Positions 45,250 through 54,977 of a stretch of 64,000 bases of DNA are shown here, piece after piece (within the stretch, counting starts at the first letter, position 1; every line of letters starts with the position of its first letter). The notes beneath the pieces are model-generated. The model was not told the origin of the DNA. It did no database searches and saw only the letters and a program-made list of their open reading frames with translations. Location: contig MKZN01000014.1 of NCBI GenBank assembly GCA_001938995.1, forward strand, positions 1 to 64,000. The letters run 5' to 3'. Made by a program: the position numbers and the translations under genes. The stretch is from Bacillus pumilus. GTDB lineage: Bacteria > Bacillota > Bacilli > Bacillales > Bacillaceae.

Positions 45250-48200
45250 ACTGATCCCCTTCTTTTTTGATCCGATCGATCATGACATCATCTTTCTCAG
45301 AGGTGAGTACCCTGAATTCATTATCCTCTATCGATTCATCAAACTGACAAATAGACTTAAACGAGCAAAAACGGCAAGGCGTCTGATCCTTTAGTTTATA
45401 TGGATTAATCTCCACTTCACCATTTGTGATTCTCTCCCCTGCCTCTTCAAAAGTGCGCCGGACATGCTTTGTAAGGATGTGAAAGTGATCTTCACTTAAA
45501 ACCGCAGAGTCAGAACGGAAAGATCCATCTTTTTTCAAGCCCGCTTGAATGATCTGTGATCTCCCTGTCTCAAGCGTCTGATCCATCAACTTAACTGCTT
45601 CTACATCTTCGAGCAATAAACCCTTCATTTTAAATTTCTTGAATATTTCTTGCTCTATCTCGTCCTCTGCTAACGGGATGGGCGCTTGAATGAGCGGGTC
45701 ATGAATATGGAAGTATAAAATGCCTGCTGGAGTTGCTTCCATACCTAACCACTCTTTAGAGTGAGTTATGGTCAAGTCTAGGTACGTCAGCATTTGCAGT
45801 GCTAGACCATAATATACTTCTGCTAAATCAAGCCCTCTCTCACTTGATTTATAGTCAACAATTCTTAACAATAAACCATTCGAACCCTCTGCTTTATCCA
45901 CTCGATCAATTCTTCCCACAAGCTCCATCGTGCAGCCATTCTTCAGTTGAAAAGTGAACGGCGGCAAAGGTCCTTGTCCCCCAAAACCTAACTCAAGTCC
46001 AACTGGAGAGAATCCACTCACTTTGGCATGTTCACTTAATATAGAAGAGACGCGTATCAAGATTTTCTGAAGTTTCTCTTTAATATAAGCATGTCGATTT
46101 GAGCTTAATAAGATTTCCTTTTGTAAACGAGGCGCTAAATGTTCGATCGCCTGTCTTGAGTAGAAGACACAATCATCCTTCGTCAAGCCTTTCCAATCTT
46201 TCTTTTGTTCAATGAGTGTATCTGAAATATATTTTAATGCTGAGTGAAACAGCTGACCGATATCTGGTGCTTCCAATTGATAAAATTGTCTATCCTTTAG
46301 TTTCAAACCATGTGAAGCAAAGTGAGAAAAGGCACACGCATTAAATTTCTCCATCCTCGAAACACTGCCTTGTATATGATCGCCATAAAGACCCTTTGTG
46401 ACATGTTGCTCCAACCGTTTGGCTCTATTTGTAAAAAACAAACTTGACATGATGTTTTTTGCTTCGTCCCGAGATGGTGAAGTCATGAAATAATTATATA
46501 CACTCCACCAGACGTCACTCGTTGGATATTGATTAAGCCATCGCTGAAGCTGTGAGACGGTATAGGACAATGCGACATGCTCATTGGTCACAAATTTTAA
46601 TTGATCCTTTTCATCAAGCTGCTCTGGATCTAACACATACAAAGCTTGTTGGTGATTCGGCAAGAGCTCCTTGCAATACTTCATCAAGGTCGAAGGCAAT
46701 AAAGAGCGTCCTTCCGTATCCGCTACAGGATAGGACAGATACAAATGATGTGATGGACTTGATAAGGCTTGGTAAATGAAAAATTGCTCATCTAACAGAC
46801 GCTCCTTACCTGTTTCCGCCAGCTCTGCTCCTGCGCGCTTTAACCATTCTCGGTCATCTTCAGACAAGACACTTTCATCAGAAGGGCGTGCAGGAATGAC
46901 CCCATCATTGACACCAATGATAAACATACACTTCACTTGATACATTCTAGATAAATCCATACTTCCGATAAACACTTGATCAAGTGAAGGCGGAATCAAA
47001 GCAAACTTTAATGATGCCAGTCCTGTATCGATCATCTGCTGAAATAAAGGATATGATAGTTCCTCTTCTCCAAGGATTTCAACAAATTCGTCCATTAATT
47101 GAACGACAGCAGCCCATACTTGTCCATGCTGCATCGATTCTGCTAATCTACCAGCTTCTTCGGCCTCCCTACCTGCTTTTTCAAGCTTATCAGGCACTTG
47201 CACTTCTTCGAGAAATACATAGATGGCCTCCACCATATCCCTTACTTTTTCCGCTTTTTTCAATCTTTTTTGCAATTGAAAAAGAGGAGGAACGATCCAT
47301 TCTTTTACCTCATTTAGCATTTGTTCCATTTCAATCTCTTGATCTGTTTGTCCAAAATCTTCATCTAAGGATTGGAATCTTCGATAATGGAAACGCGAGC
47401 CGTTTGTCCAGCGGTCTCCTTTGACACCATAAGCAATACAATAATTTTCAAGCTGGTCTGCCTGTTCCCTCGCATTGTTTTTGGCAAGTTCAAGCGGAAA
47501 TAGGAACTCTGTTTTCACACAGCGAAACACAGCTTCATACCGCCAATTTCCCTTGATCACATCCAAACTAGAGCGAATGAATTCAATGAGGGGATGATAT
47601 TGCATAGATTCATTTCCATCTATAAAAAAGGGAATATCATAATCACGAAATACTTCTTTCAATATATCTTGATAGTCATCTACCTGTCTGGCAACAATCG
47701 ATATATCACGTAACCTCATATCCTTTTCTCTCACTAAATGCAAAATGTCCCTTGCGATTCCCTCGATTTCAGCTCGTTTATTTGCACTTCTAGCCACTGT
47801 GATATGAGGCGTTTCTTCTTGATACGGCTGCACTGGTCTTTGCTCATATTGGTTCTCTAAATAAGCAAGATCACCCGCATAAAGATGACGTTGATTTGTC
47901 TCTAATACTCGTTCAGAAATGGTCGCCCCGCACTCCTTGGCTAGCTGGTAGAGCTGGAAATACGTTTTCCCTGTCATCCGAAATAAGTCTAGTTCATTTG
48001 GCTGTGCGTCTTGGTATGAACGATCCACTGTGAAAGCAGCGGTTATTTTGGCTGAATGAAGCAAGAGCTGTTCAATCACCTGTAACTGCTGTGGTGTAAA
48101 TTGAAAAAAACCATCTATATAAATATGTGCATCTTTTAGTTCTTCAGATAAAGGAATTTGCTGTGCAAGTAGTGTCAAATAGTCTTCAGAGTGCACATAT

Positions 48201-48736
48201 TCATCCTGTAAATGCTTTTCCATTTGCTCATAAAGAACATGCAAGTCATGCAGTTTTTCCGCTGCCCGTCTTTCTTCTGTATATTCAGAAGACAAGCTCG
48301 AGGCTGAAATTTTTCCGATGTCCTCTGGCATCATACAGTACCTTTTGAATTCTGCCATTGTCTTTTCTATTTGCTCGACAAACCCCGGCTTATCACTTGC
48401 CTTTTTAAATACCTTAAACTTTTCTTTATGCTCCTCAATCACTTTTCTAAGCAGCATTTGAATCCCAGTACTTGTCACAAATTGCCGATTTGCTCCGCCA
48501 GTTTGCTGTAAAATAGCCCATGCAAGACGTGTAAAACTATAGACCTTCGCCCTAATCATTCCACCGGCTTCAGACGTTTTTGCAAGCTCATATTCCATTA
48601 AAAATGTCATTTGATCCGGGACTAAAAAAATGATCGGATGACCTAACGGATCAAGCCGAAGTTGTTCTTTGATTTCTTCTAAAATTGCAGTCGTTTTTCC
48701 ACTCCCCGATCTGCCTGCTAAAAACTGAATTTCCAC
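45227..48736 (-). CDS. addB: ATP-dependent helicase-nuclease AddB
   Basis: 1169-residue AddB: Walker A-like [11 protein letters not shown] at ~9, nuclease [13 protein letters not shown] near 975, and the 4Fe-4S cysteines seen in the NACAFSHFA segment and in [10 protein letters not shown] near 1120. The start is probably the GTG at 48736 (AGAAAGG upstream); a frame 4 codons longer begins at 48748 inside the site. First gene of addB-addA-sbcD-sbcC-yisB. Confidence 0.94.
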   Translation of the reverse strand: MEIQFLAGRSGSGKTTAILEEIKEQLRLDPLGHPIIFLVPDQMTFLMEYELAKTSEAGGMIRAKVYSFTRLAWAILQQTGGANRQFVTSTGIQMLLRKVIEEHKEKFKVFKKASDKPGFVEQIEKTMAEFKRYCMMPEDIGKISASSLSSEYTEERRAAEKLHDLHVLYEQMEKHLQDEYVHSEDYLTLLAQQIPLSEELKDAHIYIDGFFQFTPQQLQVIEQLLLHSAKITAAFTVDRSYQDAQPNELDLFRMTGKTYFQLYQLAKECGATISERVLETNQRHLYAGDLAYLENQYEQRPVQPYQEETPHITVARSANKRAEIEGIARDILHLVREKDMRLRDISIVARQVDDYQDILKEVFRDYDIPFFIDGNESMQYHPLIEFIRSSLDVIKGNWRYEAVFRCVKTEFLFPLELAKNNAREQADQLENYCIAYGVKGDRWTNGSRFHYRRFQSLDEDFGQTDQEIEMEQMLNEVKEWIVPPLFQLQKRLKKAEKVRDMVEAIYVFLEEVQVPDKLEKAGREAEEAGRLAESMQHGQVWAAVVQLMDEFVEILGEEELSYPLFQQMIDTGLASLKFALIPPSLDQVFIGSMDLSRMYQVKCMFIIGVNDGVIPARPSDESVLSEDDREWLKRAGAELAETGKERLLDEQFFIYQALSSPSHHLYLSYPVADTEGRSLLPSTLMKYCKELLPNHQQALYVLDPEQLDEKDQLKFVTNEHVALSYTVSQLQRWLNQYPTSDVWWSVYNYFMTSPSRDEAKNIMSSLFFTNRAKRLEQHVTKGLYGDHIQGSVSRMEKFNACAFSHFASHGLKLKDRQFYQLEAPDIGQLFHSALKYISDTLIEQKKDWKGLTKDDCVFYSRQAIEHLAPRLQKEILLSSNRHAYIKEKLQKILIRVSSILSEHAKVSGFSPVGLELGFGGQGPLPPFTFQLKNGCTMELVGRIDRVDKAEGSNGLLLRIVDYKSSERGLDLAEVYYGLALQMLTYLDLTITHSKEWLGMEATPAGILYFHIHDPLIQAPIPLAEDEIEQEIFKKFKMKGLLLEDVEAVKLMDQTLETGRSQIIQAGLKKDGSFRSDSAVLSEDHFHILTKHVRRTFEEAGERITNGEVEINPYKLKDQTPCRFCSFKSICQFDESIEDNEFRVLTSEKDDVMIDRIKKEGDQYAHSKTE

Positions 48737-48896
48737 GTTCCACAACACCTTTCTTATGTACTCATATTCTAGCGAAAATCAAAATAAATAGCTATGTTCG
48801 CCCCTTTCCTTCTGACTAATTGAAATGAAGTAGGCACCTTTCCTATCTCTGTTCATATCATAAACCATCATGATCTAAAAGGAGGCTGGCAATTTC

Positions 48897-49343
48897 ATGT
48901 ATTCCGGTTATTATGACTACACACCCTATGACATGCGTCAAAATACAAGGTTGATTAAAGACCTTGAGAAGGCCATCAATGGTGAATACTCTGCGATACA
49001 ATGCTATGAGAAACTTGCACTAAAAGCAAAAAGTCCCGAGGCAAAAAAGATCATTCAGGAAATACGCCAAGATGAAGTCAGACACTATCAACAGTTTTCA
49101 CAACTATATTTATCATTAACGGGCAGAACCCACAAACCAAGCGTGACAGAACCCTGTCCAGATCAACTGAGAGAGGGGCTTATTTTCGCATTCAAGGACG
49201 AACAAAAAACAGTTGATTTTTACTTAATGGTTTCAGACTATGTCCGAAATCAAGGAACGAAAGAGCTCATGAGAAGAATAGCTCAAGATGAACAACAGCA
49301 CGCAGTATGGTTTTTATATCTGTTAACCCATCACACGACCTAG
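48897..49343 (+). CDS. yhjR: Ferritin-like diiron-domain protein YhjR
   Basis: 148-residue ferritin/rubrerythrin-like four-helix protein. Metal ligands are visible as E in INGEYSAIQCYEKL, DEVRHYQQ, FKDEQKTVDFY and DEQQHAVW. Starts 15 bases after AAAGGAGG. In B. subtilis yhjR neighbours addB and is a spore-coat associated gene; here it is divergent from addB across 160 bases. Confidence 0.85.
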   Translation: MYSGYYDYTPYDMRQNTRLIKDLEKAINGEYSAIQCYEKLALKAKSPEAKKIIQEIRQDEVRHYQQFSQLYLSLTGRTHKPSVTEPCPDQLREGLIFAFKDEQKTVDFYLMVSDYVRNQGTKELMRRIAQDEQQHAVWFLYLLTHHTT

Positions 49344-49407
49344 ATCCTCTTATTTTAATAGGAGATCGTATGTTCCGTCAAAATTGAACATTTTTTAAAT
49401 GAGAAAC

Positions 49408-49449
49408 AAAAAAACTCCTCTGCCACAAGTAGCACGAGGAGTATTTTTG
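49408..49449. terminator. Bidirectional terminator of yhjR and the doxX-like gene
   Basis: A-run, ACTCCTC (49414-49420), loop, GAGGAGT (49436-49442), T-run. Confidence 0.85.
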
Positions 49450-49454
49450 ATATA

Positions 49455-49865
49455 TTAATGAAATTTCGCTTCGTTGCTTTTTAGCTGATGCTTAATGAGT
49501 CCATCAACTGAAAGCAACTTACTGCCACTTAGTGTCAAATAAAGTGCCATCACCAATAAAGAAAGTTCAAGTTCATAACCACCAACAAATCCTTTAGAAA
49601 AACCAACTGTCATAATCGCCACTACCATAATTGGCACAAGTAAAGCAGCAAATATACGTGTTCCTAGACCTAAGATCAGCGCAAATCCACCGACTAACTC
49701 AATCGTCTTCACAACGTAAGCCATAAATTCTGGCACTCCAATTTGACCAAAGAATGCCGCTGTGCCTCCTAGCCCACCTTGATATGCCTGAAGCCCGTGT
49801 AAAAAGAAAATAATACCTAAGATAACGCGTACGAAAAGTGTTCCTATTTCTTGATTTGTTTTCAT
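49455..49865 (-). CDS. DoxX-family membrane protein
   Basis: 136-residue protein with four membrane helices and family motifs VRVILGIIFFLHGLQ at the N-terminus and FALILGLGTRI near 68. DoxX proteins are often tied to thiol or oxidative stress and membrane redox. A near-perfect 18-bp palindrome overlaps its promoter area, and a BlaI-type repressor is encoded two genes upstream, so the repressor probably controls it. Confidence 0.85.
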   Translation of the reverse strand: MKTNQEIGTLFVRVILGIIFFLHGLQAYQGGLGGTAAFFGQIGVPEFMAYVVKTIELVGGFALILGLGTRIFAALLVPIMVVAIMTVGFSKGFVGGYELELSLLVMALYLTLSGSKLLSVDGLIKHQLKSNEAKFH

Positions 49866-49884
49866 ATAGTGATTTCCTCCTGTT

Positions 49885-49902
49885 TTACACTACGTAATGT
49901 AA
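49885..49902. promoter_or_regulatory. Palindromic operator before the doxX-like gene
   Basis: TTACACTACGTAATGTAA is its own reverse complement at 16 of 18 positions. It lies 5 bases beyond the ribosome binding site of the doxX-like gene, where a BlaI-type repressor would block the promoter. Confidence 0.6.
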
Positions 49903-49921
49903 TGTGAATTAGTAAAAAAAA

Positions 49922-50761
49922 TTAGTATTTTAGATTCAACATAATCATTAAGACCACCATTAAAATGGATGATGTCACAATTGGAATGAGCGGTACATTC
50001 AAAGGGATATTGTATGTTGGGTTTAGGATCTTTTGAATCCTTAAATTCAACGCTCGATCTCCAAATGACACTGCAAATTTCGTTTGTTTTTGAAACTTTG
50101 TTTTATTTTTAATGAGTTTCAAAAGCGCTTGGCCTACTCCAAGCTCAGAGCCTGTTTGCTGAATGGCATAGTCATCTGCAATCACTTCACGGAAAACGGA
50201 ATAGCTTTGTCTCATATGTTTTAGCACAGGAATGTACCAAAGGACCTTTGTAAGCATCGAAAAAGCGAACGTTTTTAATGGATCATAACAATACTTATGA
50301 TGTAACTCATGATGAATAACTGCTTCAACTTCTCCTTCATCAAGCATATCCATTAACGCCGTTGATATGTAAACCTTTGGGTGAAGCATTCCCATGACAA
50401 ACGCAAAGGGTTCCTGATAATGGAAAACAATGATGTCATTTCCATACTTTTTTGATAAAAATCGTGTCATCTCTTGATCAACAGCCATCATCATGTTTCT
50501 TTTTAAGTGAATGTACTTTCTCAACTGCTTGGTCACATAGAGTACAGCAAATGCCAATGTATAGATGACGAACGCATCAAGAAAATACTTTAAAGGAGTA
50601 AATCCATAAAATTCGAGAACAGACTGGCATACATGGATGAGGTTATATGCTTGGTTCCAACCAAAAAAGCTAGAAAGAACGTAATAACCCATCTGATAAA
50701 AAATCGCTAAACCAATCATGATACCGCTTAAAAACAGCAAACTCGACTTCATTTTATTCAT
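49922..50761 (-). CDS. BlaR1/MecR1-like M56 membrane peptidase
   Basis: 279-residue membrane metallopeptidase. HELHH (in AVIHHELHHKYCYD) is the zinc site, EVIADDYAI supplies the third ligand, and three or four membrane helices surround it. The C-terminal penicillin-binding sensor domain of BlaR1 is absent, so it answers another signal. Start at 50761 (AAAGAGGAG site); the longer frame from 50839 is within blaI. Overlaps the BlaI-type gene by 8 bases. Confidence 0.82.
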   Translation of the reverse strand: MNKMKSSLLFLSGIMIGLAIFYQMGYYVLSSFFGWNQAYNLIHVCQSVLEFYGFTPLKYFLDAFVIYTLAFAVLYVTKQLRKYIHLKRNMMMAVDQEMTRFLSKKYGNDIIVFHYQEPFAFVMGMLHPKVYISTALMDMLDEGEVEAVIHHELHHKYCYDPLKTFAFSMLTKVLWYIPVLKHMRQSYSVFREVIADDYAIQQTGSELGVGQALLKLIKNKTKFQKQTKFAVSFGDRALNLRIQKILNPTYNIPLNVPLIPIVTSSILMVVLMIMLNLKY

Positions 50762-51176
50762 TTTGCTGCTCCTCTTTTTTTGATGCAAGCCTCGCTTCAA
50801 GCACTTTAAGTAATTCAGGATCAGCACTTTCGATTGCATCCACCATATGATTCACTGCCAGTGGACCAAAATCGTCCATTAGCCCTTGCGTGATCCACTT
50901 CGTTTGCTCATTCAGAAACTCTTCTTTTGTTAAAATCGGATTATAGATTGAGGAACGTCCTTTGGTTTTCTTTGCTACAATTCCCTTTTCAGTTAAGCGA
51001 TTGAGCACAGTCATGACGGTGTTGAAATTAATAGGCTTCTCATCTGATAGCTTCTGTTGTACTTCTTTAATCGGCATATCCTCACCTTGATAAAGGATTT
51101 CCATAATTCTTCCTTCTAGAGGACCAAAAAAACGATTCAATCCCTTTTCTTTATATTTAAATGAAGGAATTTTCAT
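50754..51176 (-). CDS. BlaI/MecI/CopY-family transcriptional repressor
   Basis: 140-residue winged-helix repressor: GRIMEILYQGEDMPIKEVQ, TVMTVLNRLTEKGIV (recognition helix) and the dimerisation region after ~75. In the BlaI system the M56 partner cleaves it to derepress. No beta-lactamase lies nearby. It starts the operon with the M56 peptidase. Confidence 0.88.
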   Translation of the reverse strand: MKIPSFKYKEKGLNRFFGPLEGRIMEILYQGEDMPIKEVQQKLSDEKPINFNTVMTVLNRLTEKGIVAKKTKGRSSIYNPILTKEEFLNEQTKWITQGLMDDFGPLAVNHMVDAIESADPELLKVLEARLASKKEEQQNE

Positions 51177-51188
51177 GTAACCACCTCA

Positions 51189-51205
51189 CACTAAACATTG
51201 TAGTG
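51189..51205. promoter_or_regulatory. Candidate operator before the BlaI-type gene
   Basis: CACTAAACATTGTAGTG is an inverted repeat (CACTA-7-TAGTG) 13 bases upstream of the repressor start and shares ACACTA with the operator at 49885, consistent with autoregulation. Confidence 0.5.
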
Positions 51206-51475
51206 CAATTAAAAATCATAGTCAACTGATAACAAAAATAGGGGAAAATCGTTGTGTACTGTCTTTTTATTAGATAAAAATCAAATTCTTTTATCTCAAT
51301 CTCTATTTTTTTATTGGTCTTTTTACACAAACCATCGTGTGGGACAACCCAACACATAAGGTTTTCTTATGAAAATGGTAAAAAAATTCGTATTTTATTT
51401 ATCAAGATTGATGTATTATAGTAAACATATCAACATTTCACTTACTGAACAAACATACAGGAAGAAGGTTTAGAT

Positions 51476-52618
51476 GTGATGACACAAGGAAGCAGTCTTC
51501 GAACCGATCTGACCTTCATTGTGGTGAGCGGTTTAGGCGGATTTCTTTTATCTTTAACCGGCATCTCGATTGGCTGGATGATTGGTACATTGATCACAGC
51601 AGCATTTATTGCACTTCGTCGCCCCTCCCTGTTTCAGCGTAAAGGAAACACCTTACGTATTCATGGCAGATGGCTTCTTCTTGGACAATTCATTCTCGGA
51701 ATCGAACTTGGTCAGAAAATGAACATGAATGTTCTTCATATTTTCGCTAAAAATTGGCTCCCTGTGAGTTTCATGCTAATGTTTTCTATTATACTAGCGA
51801 TGCTTTCAGGGTTTGTTTTATGGAAGTTGAGTAAAACAGATATGCTGACCAGTTTTGTTGGAACTGCTCCAGGCGGATTATCGGCTATGCCTGGGATTGC
51901 ACAAGAAGTAGGGGCAAATACAGCGGTCGTGACTCTCGTTCAAACCATCCGTGTCTTAATGGTCGTACTGACCATTCCATTTACGGTATTTTATTTAAAT
52001 ACGAAAAATTCATCCGATGCCGTTTTAACAGAGGGAAGTGCTTTTTCTTCAGGCTTTTTCACCATGCCAAACATCACGTGGACCGCAGCGCTGATTCTAG
52101 CGGCTTGGTTCATGTCTCGTCTAGCTGTCCGCCTTCATTTCCCTGCTCCTTGGTTAATCGGTAGCATGTTAGGTGTCGCAGCACTTCAAATAGGTGTGGG
52201 CGCTATGACAGGACATGATTTCATTCCTTACTGGCCATCCCAAGCCAATATCGCTTCCCAGATCTTTTTAGGCGCAACCATTGGATCAAACATGAATAAA
52301 CAAATGTTTGTCGGGTTAAAAAACACCTTAATTGTGGCGATCGTTAGCTCAGCTGGACTGATTGCCGCCACTATTCTTAGTTCGATTGTCATTGCAAAGA
52401 TCACTGGCATTTCCGTGATTACCTCGATTCTTGCTTTTTCACCTGGCGGTATTGCTGAAATGGCCACAACAGCCGTCACACTTCAGGAGGATTCCACATT
52501 TGTTGTCGCGGTACAAGTTGTCAGACTCATTCTTGTGATCGCCATGTTACCACCATTTTTCAGATTTTTACACCATGTATGGTTAAAAAAGCAAACGGAT
52601 TATAAAGCCGCTAAATAA
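51476..52618 (+). CDS. yhjN: AbrB-family membrane protein YhjN
   Basis: 380-residue AbrB/YhjN-family (not the DNA-binding AbrB) transporter-like protein with ~10 membrane helices in two repeats. The repeat signature APGGLSAMPG and its second copy SPGGIAEMA are clear. Possibly an ammonia or small-molecule transporter in relatives; substrate unknown. The start may be GTG 51476 or the next codon ATG 51479; both follow GAAGAAGG. Confidence 0.88.
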   Translation: MMTQGSSLRTDLTFIVVSGLGGFLLSLTGISIGWMIGTLITAAFIALRRPSLFQRKGNTLRIHGRWLLLGQFILGIELGQKMNMNVLHIFAKNWLPVSFMLMFSIILAMLSGFVLWKLSKTDMLTSFVGTAPGGLSAMPGIAQEVGANTAVVTLVQTIRVLMVVLTIPFTVFYLNTKNSSDAVLTEGSAFSSGFFTMPNITWTAALILAAWFMSRLAVRLHFPAPWLIGSMLGVAALQIGVGAMTGHDFIPYWPSQANIASQIFLGATIGSNMNKQMFVGLKNTLIVAIVSSAGLIAATILSSIVIAKITGISVITSILAFSPGGIAEMATTAVTLQEDSTFVVAVQVVRLILVIAMLPPFFRFLHHVWLKKQTDYKAAK

Positions 52619-52656
52619 AAAAGAGACGCTTTGCACATGCAAGGGCGTCTTTTTTA
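52617..52656. terminator. Bidirectional terminator between yhjN and sipV
   Basis: AAAAAAG, AGACGC-TTTGC / GCAAG-GGCGTCT, TTTTTT; stem with small bulge. Serves both convergent genes. Confidence 0.85.
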
Positions 52657-53163
52657 TTCGCTATTTCTCTTCACACCCACTACTTGGTCCTTTGAAATGG
52701 TCCCAAAATGGCGGCTGTCAAAGCTATGTATGCGGTTATCTCCAATCACAAAGTAATGATTTTTTTGTATTTTATGTCTTCCGGTAATGGATTTCAATTG
52801 AAAATCTCCTGTCAGGACATTCCCCATTTTGTGTTTTTTTTGCTCTTTTAAATAGGGTTCCTTCCATTTAGTACCATCGACAATGAGCTGGTCATCTTCA
52901 TACTTAATCGTTTCTCCTGGAAGCCCTATGACACGTTTGATAAAAATTTGATGATTAGGACCTTGAAAAAGAAGGTAATCAAAACGGTTAATCTTCGAGA
53001 GTTTTGGTGAGAACTTGTTGATTAGTAATTCCGTTCCATCAGTAAATGTCGGGTCCATACTAACCCCTTCTACTTTGTACGTGACAAACATGAAATTCTT
53101 TACTTGGAACAATAACACAATGCATGTGATAATCATCAACCACAGTAATGGCTTCTTCTTCAT
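52654..53163 (-). CDS. sipV: Type I signal peptidase
   Basis: 169-residue signal peptidase with one N-terminal membrane helix. Catalytic Ser35 is in VEGVSMDPTF and Lys76 in IKRVIGLPGE; the box GDNRIHSFDSR is near 142. It cleaves secretory preproteins. Placed next to yhjE as sipV is in B. subtilis. It shares one base with the yhjE stop, so translation is coupled. Confidence 0.9.
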   Translation of the reverse strand: MKKKPLLWLMIITCIVLLFQVKNFMFVTYKVEGVSMDPTFTDGTELLINKFSPKLSKINRFDYLLFQGPNHQIFIKRVIGLPGETIKYEDDQLIVDGTKWKEPYLKEQKKHKMGNVLTGDFQLKSITGRHKIQKNHYFVIGDNRIHSFDSRHFGTISKDQVVGVKRNSE

Positions 53164-53780
53164 TAAGAGCCTCCTTTGTCCTCACGCTTGCTCATCCGAA
53201 TGTTCAACCTATTTTCTACTCTCTTTCCAACATACCATAATAAAACGATGACTAGAACCGCCAAAGCACTTCTTAACGGATTCTTTACTAAAGCAGAAAG
53301 ATCATAACCAATGAAACTAATGATAAAAAGCATGACACACTTTCCTGACAAAACCGCTAATGAAAATTGCCAGACACTAATTCTTGATAAACCCGCAACA
53401 ACATTGACGGCGGCAGAAGGTGTGAATGGAAAGCAGAGTAATATAAACAATGGGCCAAAACCCCGTTTTTCCACCCAATGCATCAATTTTCTAATTGAAG
53501 GATGTCTACTGATAAAACGAAGCATTTTCATCTGTCCAAACTTTCTGATTAACAAAAAGACAAAAATAGCTCCTCCACTTGCACCAATCCAAGTCAATAA
53601 AAAGCCTTCCCAAAGTCCAAAGGCATTTGCATTTGCAATGGCAAACGCAACGAGAGGCAAAAATGGAAGAAAGGCTTCTATTAAAGGGAGCAATATGGCA
53701 ACAATCGGTCCAAAAGCCTTATAACTTTCAAAAAATGATGTGATATTTTCATGAGTAAATATTGAGAATAATGATAGCAA
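53163..53780 (-). CDS. yhjE: TVP38/TMEM64-family membrane protein YhjE
   Basis: 205-residue DedA-superfamily protein with about six membrane helices and the family segment GASGGAIFVFLLIRKFG then CFPFTPSAAVNVVAGLS. Related proteins act as lipid scramblases. Directly upstream of sipV in one operon. Confidence 0.88.
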   Translation of the reverse strand: MLSLFSIFTHENITSFFESYKAFGPIVAILLPLIEAFLPFLPLVAFAIANANAFGLWEGFLLTWIGASGGAIFVFLLIRKFGQMKMLRFISRHPSIRKLMHWVEKRGFGPLFILLCFPFTPSAAVNVVAGLSRISVWQFSLAVLSGKCVMLFIISFIGYDLSALVKNPLRSALAVLVIVLLWYVGKRVENRLNIRMSKREDKGGS

Positions 53781-53924
53781 CTTGTTTACTCCTTCAAGGT
53801 TTGTCTACTTTTTATTTTACATGGAAAACATGAAAACACAAAGATATCCTCCCCTACTTGAGATTCTTTGACTCATCCGATATAATAATACAGAACAAAC
53901 GTTCTATCTATAAAGAAGGCAGGA

Positions 53925-54293
53925 ATGGACATGACTCGACTATCAAGCATACAGCTTCAGATGATGGAACAGGCCATCTTTCTTCCAATGGTCATCTCCA
54001 TTCTCAATCGTGACTTGACACACTTAAAGGAACATCAAACATTCAAACTAAACGAACCCTATATTCAGCTTGTCAGCTCCGCATTAAAAGAAGCACAAAA
54101 AGCACTTTATCAGCTGAAACAGCAGTTACGTCAAGAAAAAATGAAGGTACATCAAATTGAACATGATGAAGGATTTACGACGTATTTATTTGTCATGAAT
54201 GGCTATGAAGAAAAGCATAAATACTTTAATCCACGTATTCGGCATCGTGTAGAAGAACTACTTACTCGTTATTTTCTCCACCAAGCAAAATAA
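53925..54293 (+). CDS. yhjD: YhjD-like cytoplasmic protein
   Basis: 122-residue helical, Gln- and Lys-rich protein with no recognised motif. It matches B. subtilis YhjD by position and size; I cannot assign a function. AAGAAGGCAGGA precedes the start. Divergent from yhjE. Confidence 0.7.
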   Translation: MDMTRLSSIQLQMMEQAIFLPMVISILNRDLTHLKEHQTFKLNEPYIQLVSSALKEAQKALYQLKQQLRQEKMKVHQIEHDEGFTTYLFVMNGYEEKHKYFNPRIRHRVEELLTRYFLHQAK

Positions 54294-54383
54294 AAATGTG
54301 GTTATATTTTACAAATAAATAAAGGAATCCTACCCTTTTTGGCGAATTGGTATGTATACCCAAAAATTAGGAGGCAATAAAAG

Positions 54384-54818
54384 ATGTTTAAAAAAATAGC
54401 AGCACTCACTTTGGCAGCAGGATTACTTGTGCCTGGCACAGTTTCTGCAACAGAACCACTACAAACAGGAAAACAAGAATCAACAGCATCAACACAATTT
54501 ACAAGTGTAGCCTACACAACAGTTACCATCGTTGGAAAACGAGTGAAGTTTGAGGTGAAGGCACTTGAAAATCCTTTTAACACCACTTATTATAATCGGA
54601 TTGCTTGGACGAGTACTAATGAAGAACCAAGTGTATTCAATGACAATATATTATCTGTCACTGTTGCTAAAAAAACCGGTCAGTCTTATCAAGTCAATTC
54701 ATACGAAACATTAACGTTAGTAAAGGATAAAATTGAGTCCGGGCAAAAAGTGTATGGATGGGCACTTGCTTTAAATGGCACATGGTACCCAACGATGCCC
54801 GCAACCTTATACTATTAA
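54384..54818 (+). CDS. Small secreted protein of unknown function
   Basis: 144-residue protein with a clear signal peptide (MFKKIAALTLAAGLLVPGTVSA, cleavage after ~22) and a mature ~120-residue beta-rich, Ser/Thr/Tyr-rich domain ending WYPTMPATLYY. No Cys. TTAGGAGGC lies before the start. I recognise no family. Two strong hairpins follow the stop. Confidence 0.65.
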   Translation: MFKKIAALTLAAGLLVPGTVSATEPLQTGKQESTASTQFTSVAYTTVTIVGKRVKFEVKALENPFNTTYYNRIAWTSTNEEPSVFNDNILSVTVAKKTGQSYQVNSYETLTLVKDKIESGQKVYGWALALNGTWYPTMPATLYY

Positions 54819-54844
54819 AAAAAGCCTGCCACAGTGGCAGGCTC
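54819..54844 (-). terminator. Hairpin after the secreted protein gene
   Basis: Perfect AGCCTGCC / GGCAGGCT stem (54823-54843). The T-run (AAAAAAA on plus) is on the minus side, so it would stop minus-strand transcription into the secreted gene; it may also cap the plus transcript. Confidence 0.55.
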
Positions 54845-54856
54845 CTAGATTGTTCA

Positions 54857-54890
54857 CAAAGGACTAAAATGATTTTATTTTAGTCCTTTG
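54857..54890. repeat. Perfect 14-bp inverted repeat of unknown role
   Basis: CAAAGGACTAAAAT (54857-54870) pairs exactly with ATTTTAGTCCTTTG (54877-54890) around a 6-base loop. There is only a weak pyrimidine tail. It could be a terminator of the secreted gene or a protein-binding site. Confidence 0.5.
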
Positions 54891-54942
54891 TCTTCTTTAA
54901 CATAAGTTTCCCGCACTCAACAATTTGTTGTGAATCCACAAT

Positions 54943-54974
54943 AAAAAAAGCCACTCGAATGAGTAGCTTTTGTT
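54943..54974 (-). terminator. Terminator of the yclNOPQ operon
   Basis: In minus direction AAGCTACTC-attc-GAGTGGCTT then a T-run, with one mismatch, just after the yclQ stop. Confidence 0.8.
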
Positions 54975-54977
54975 CTA

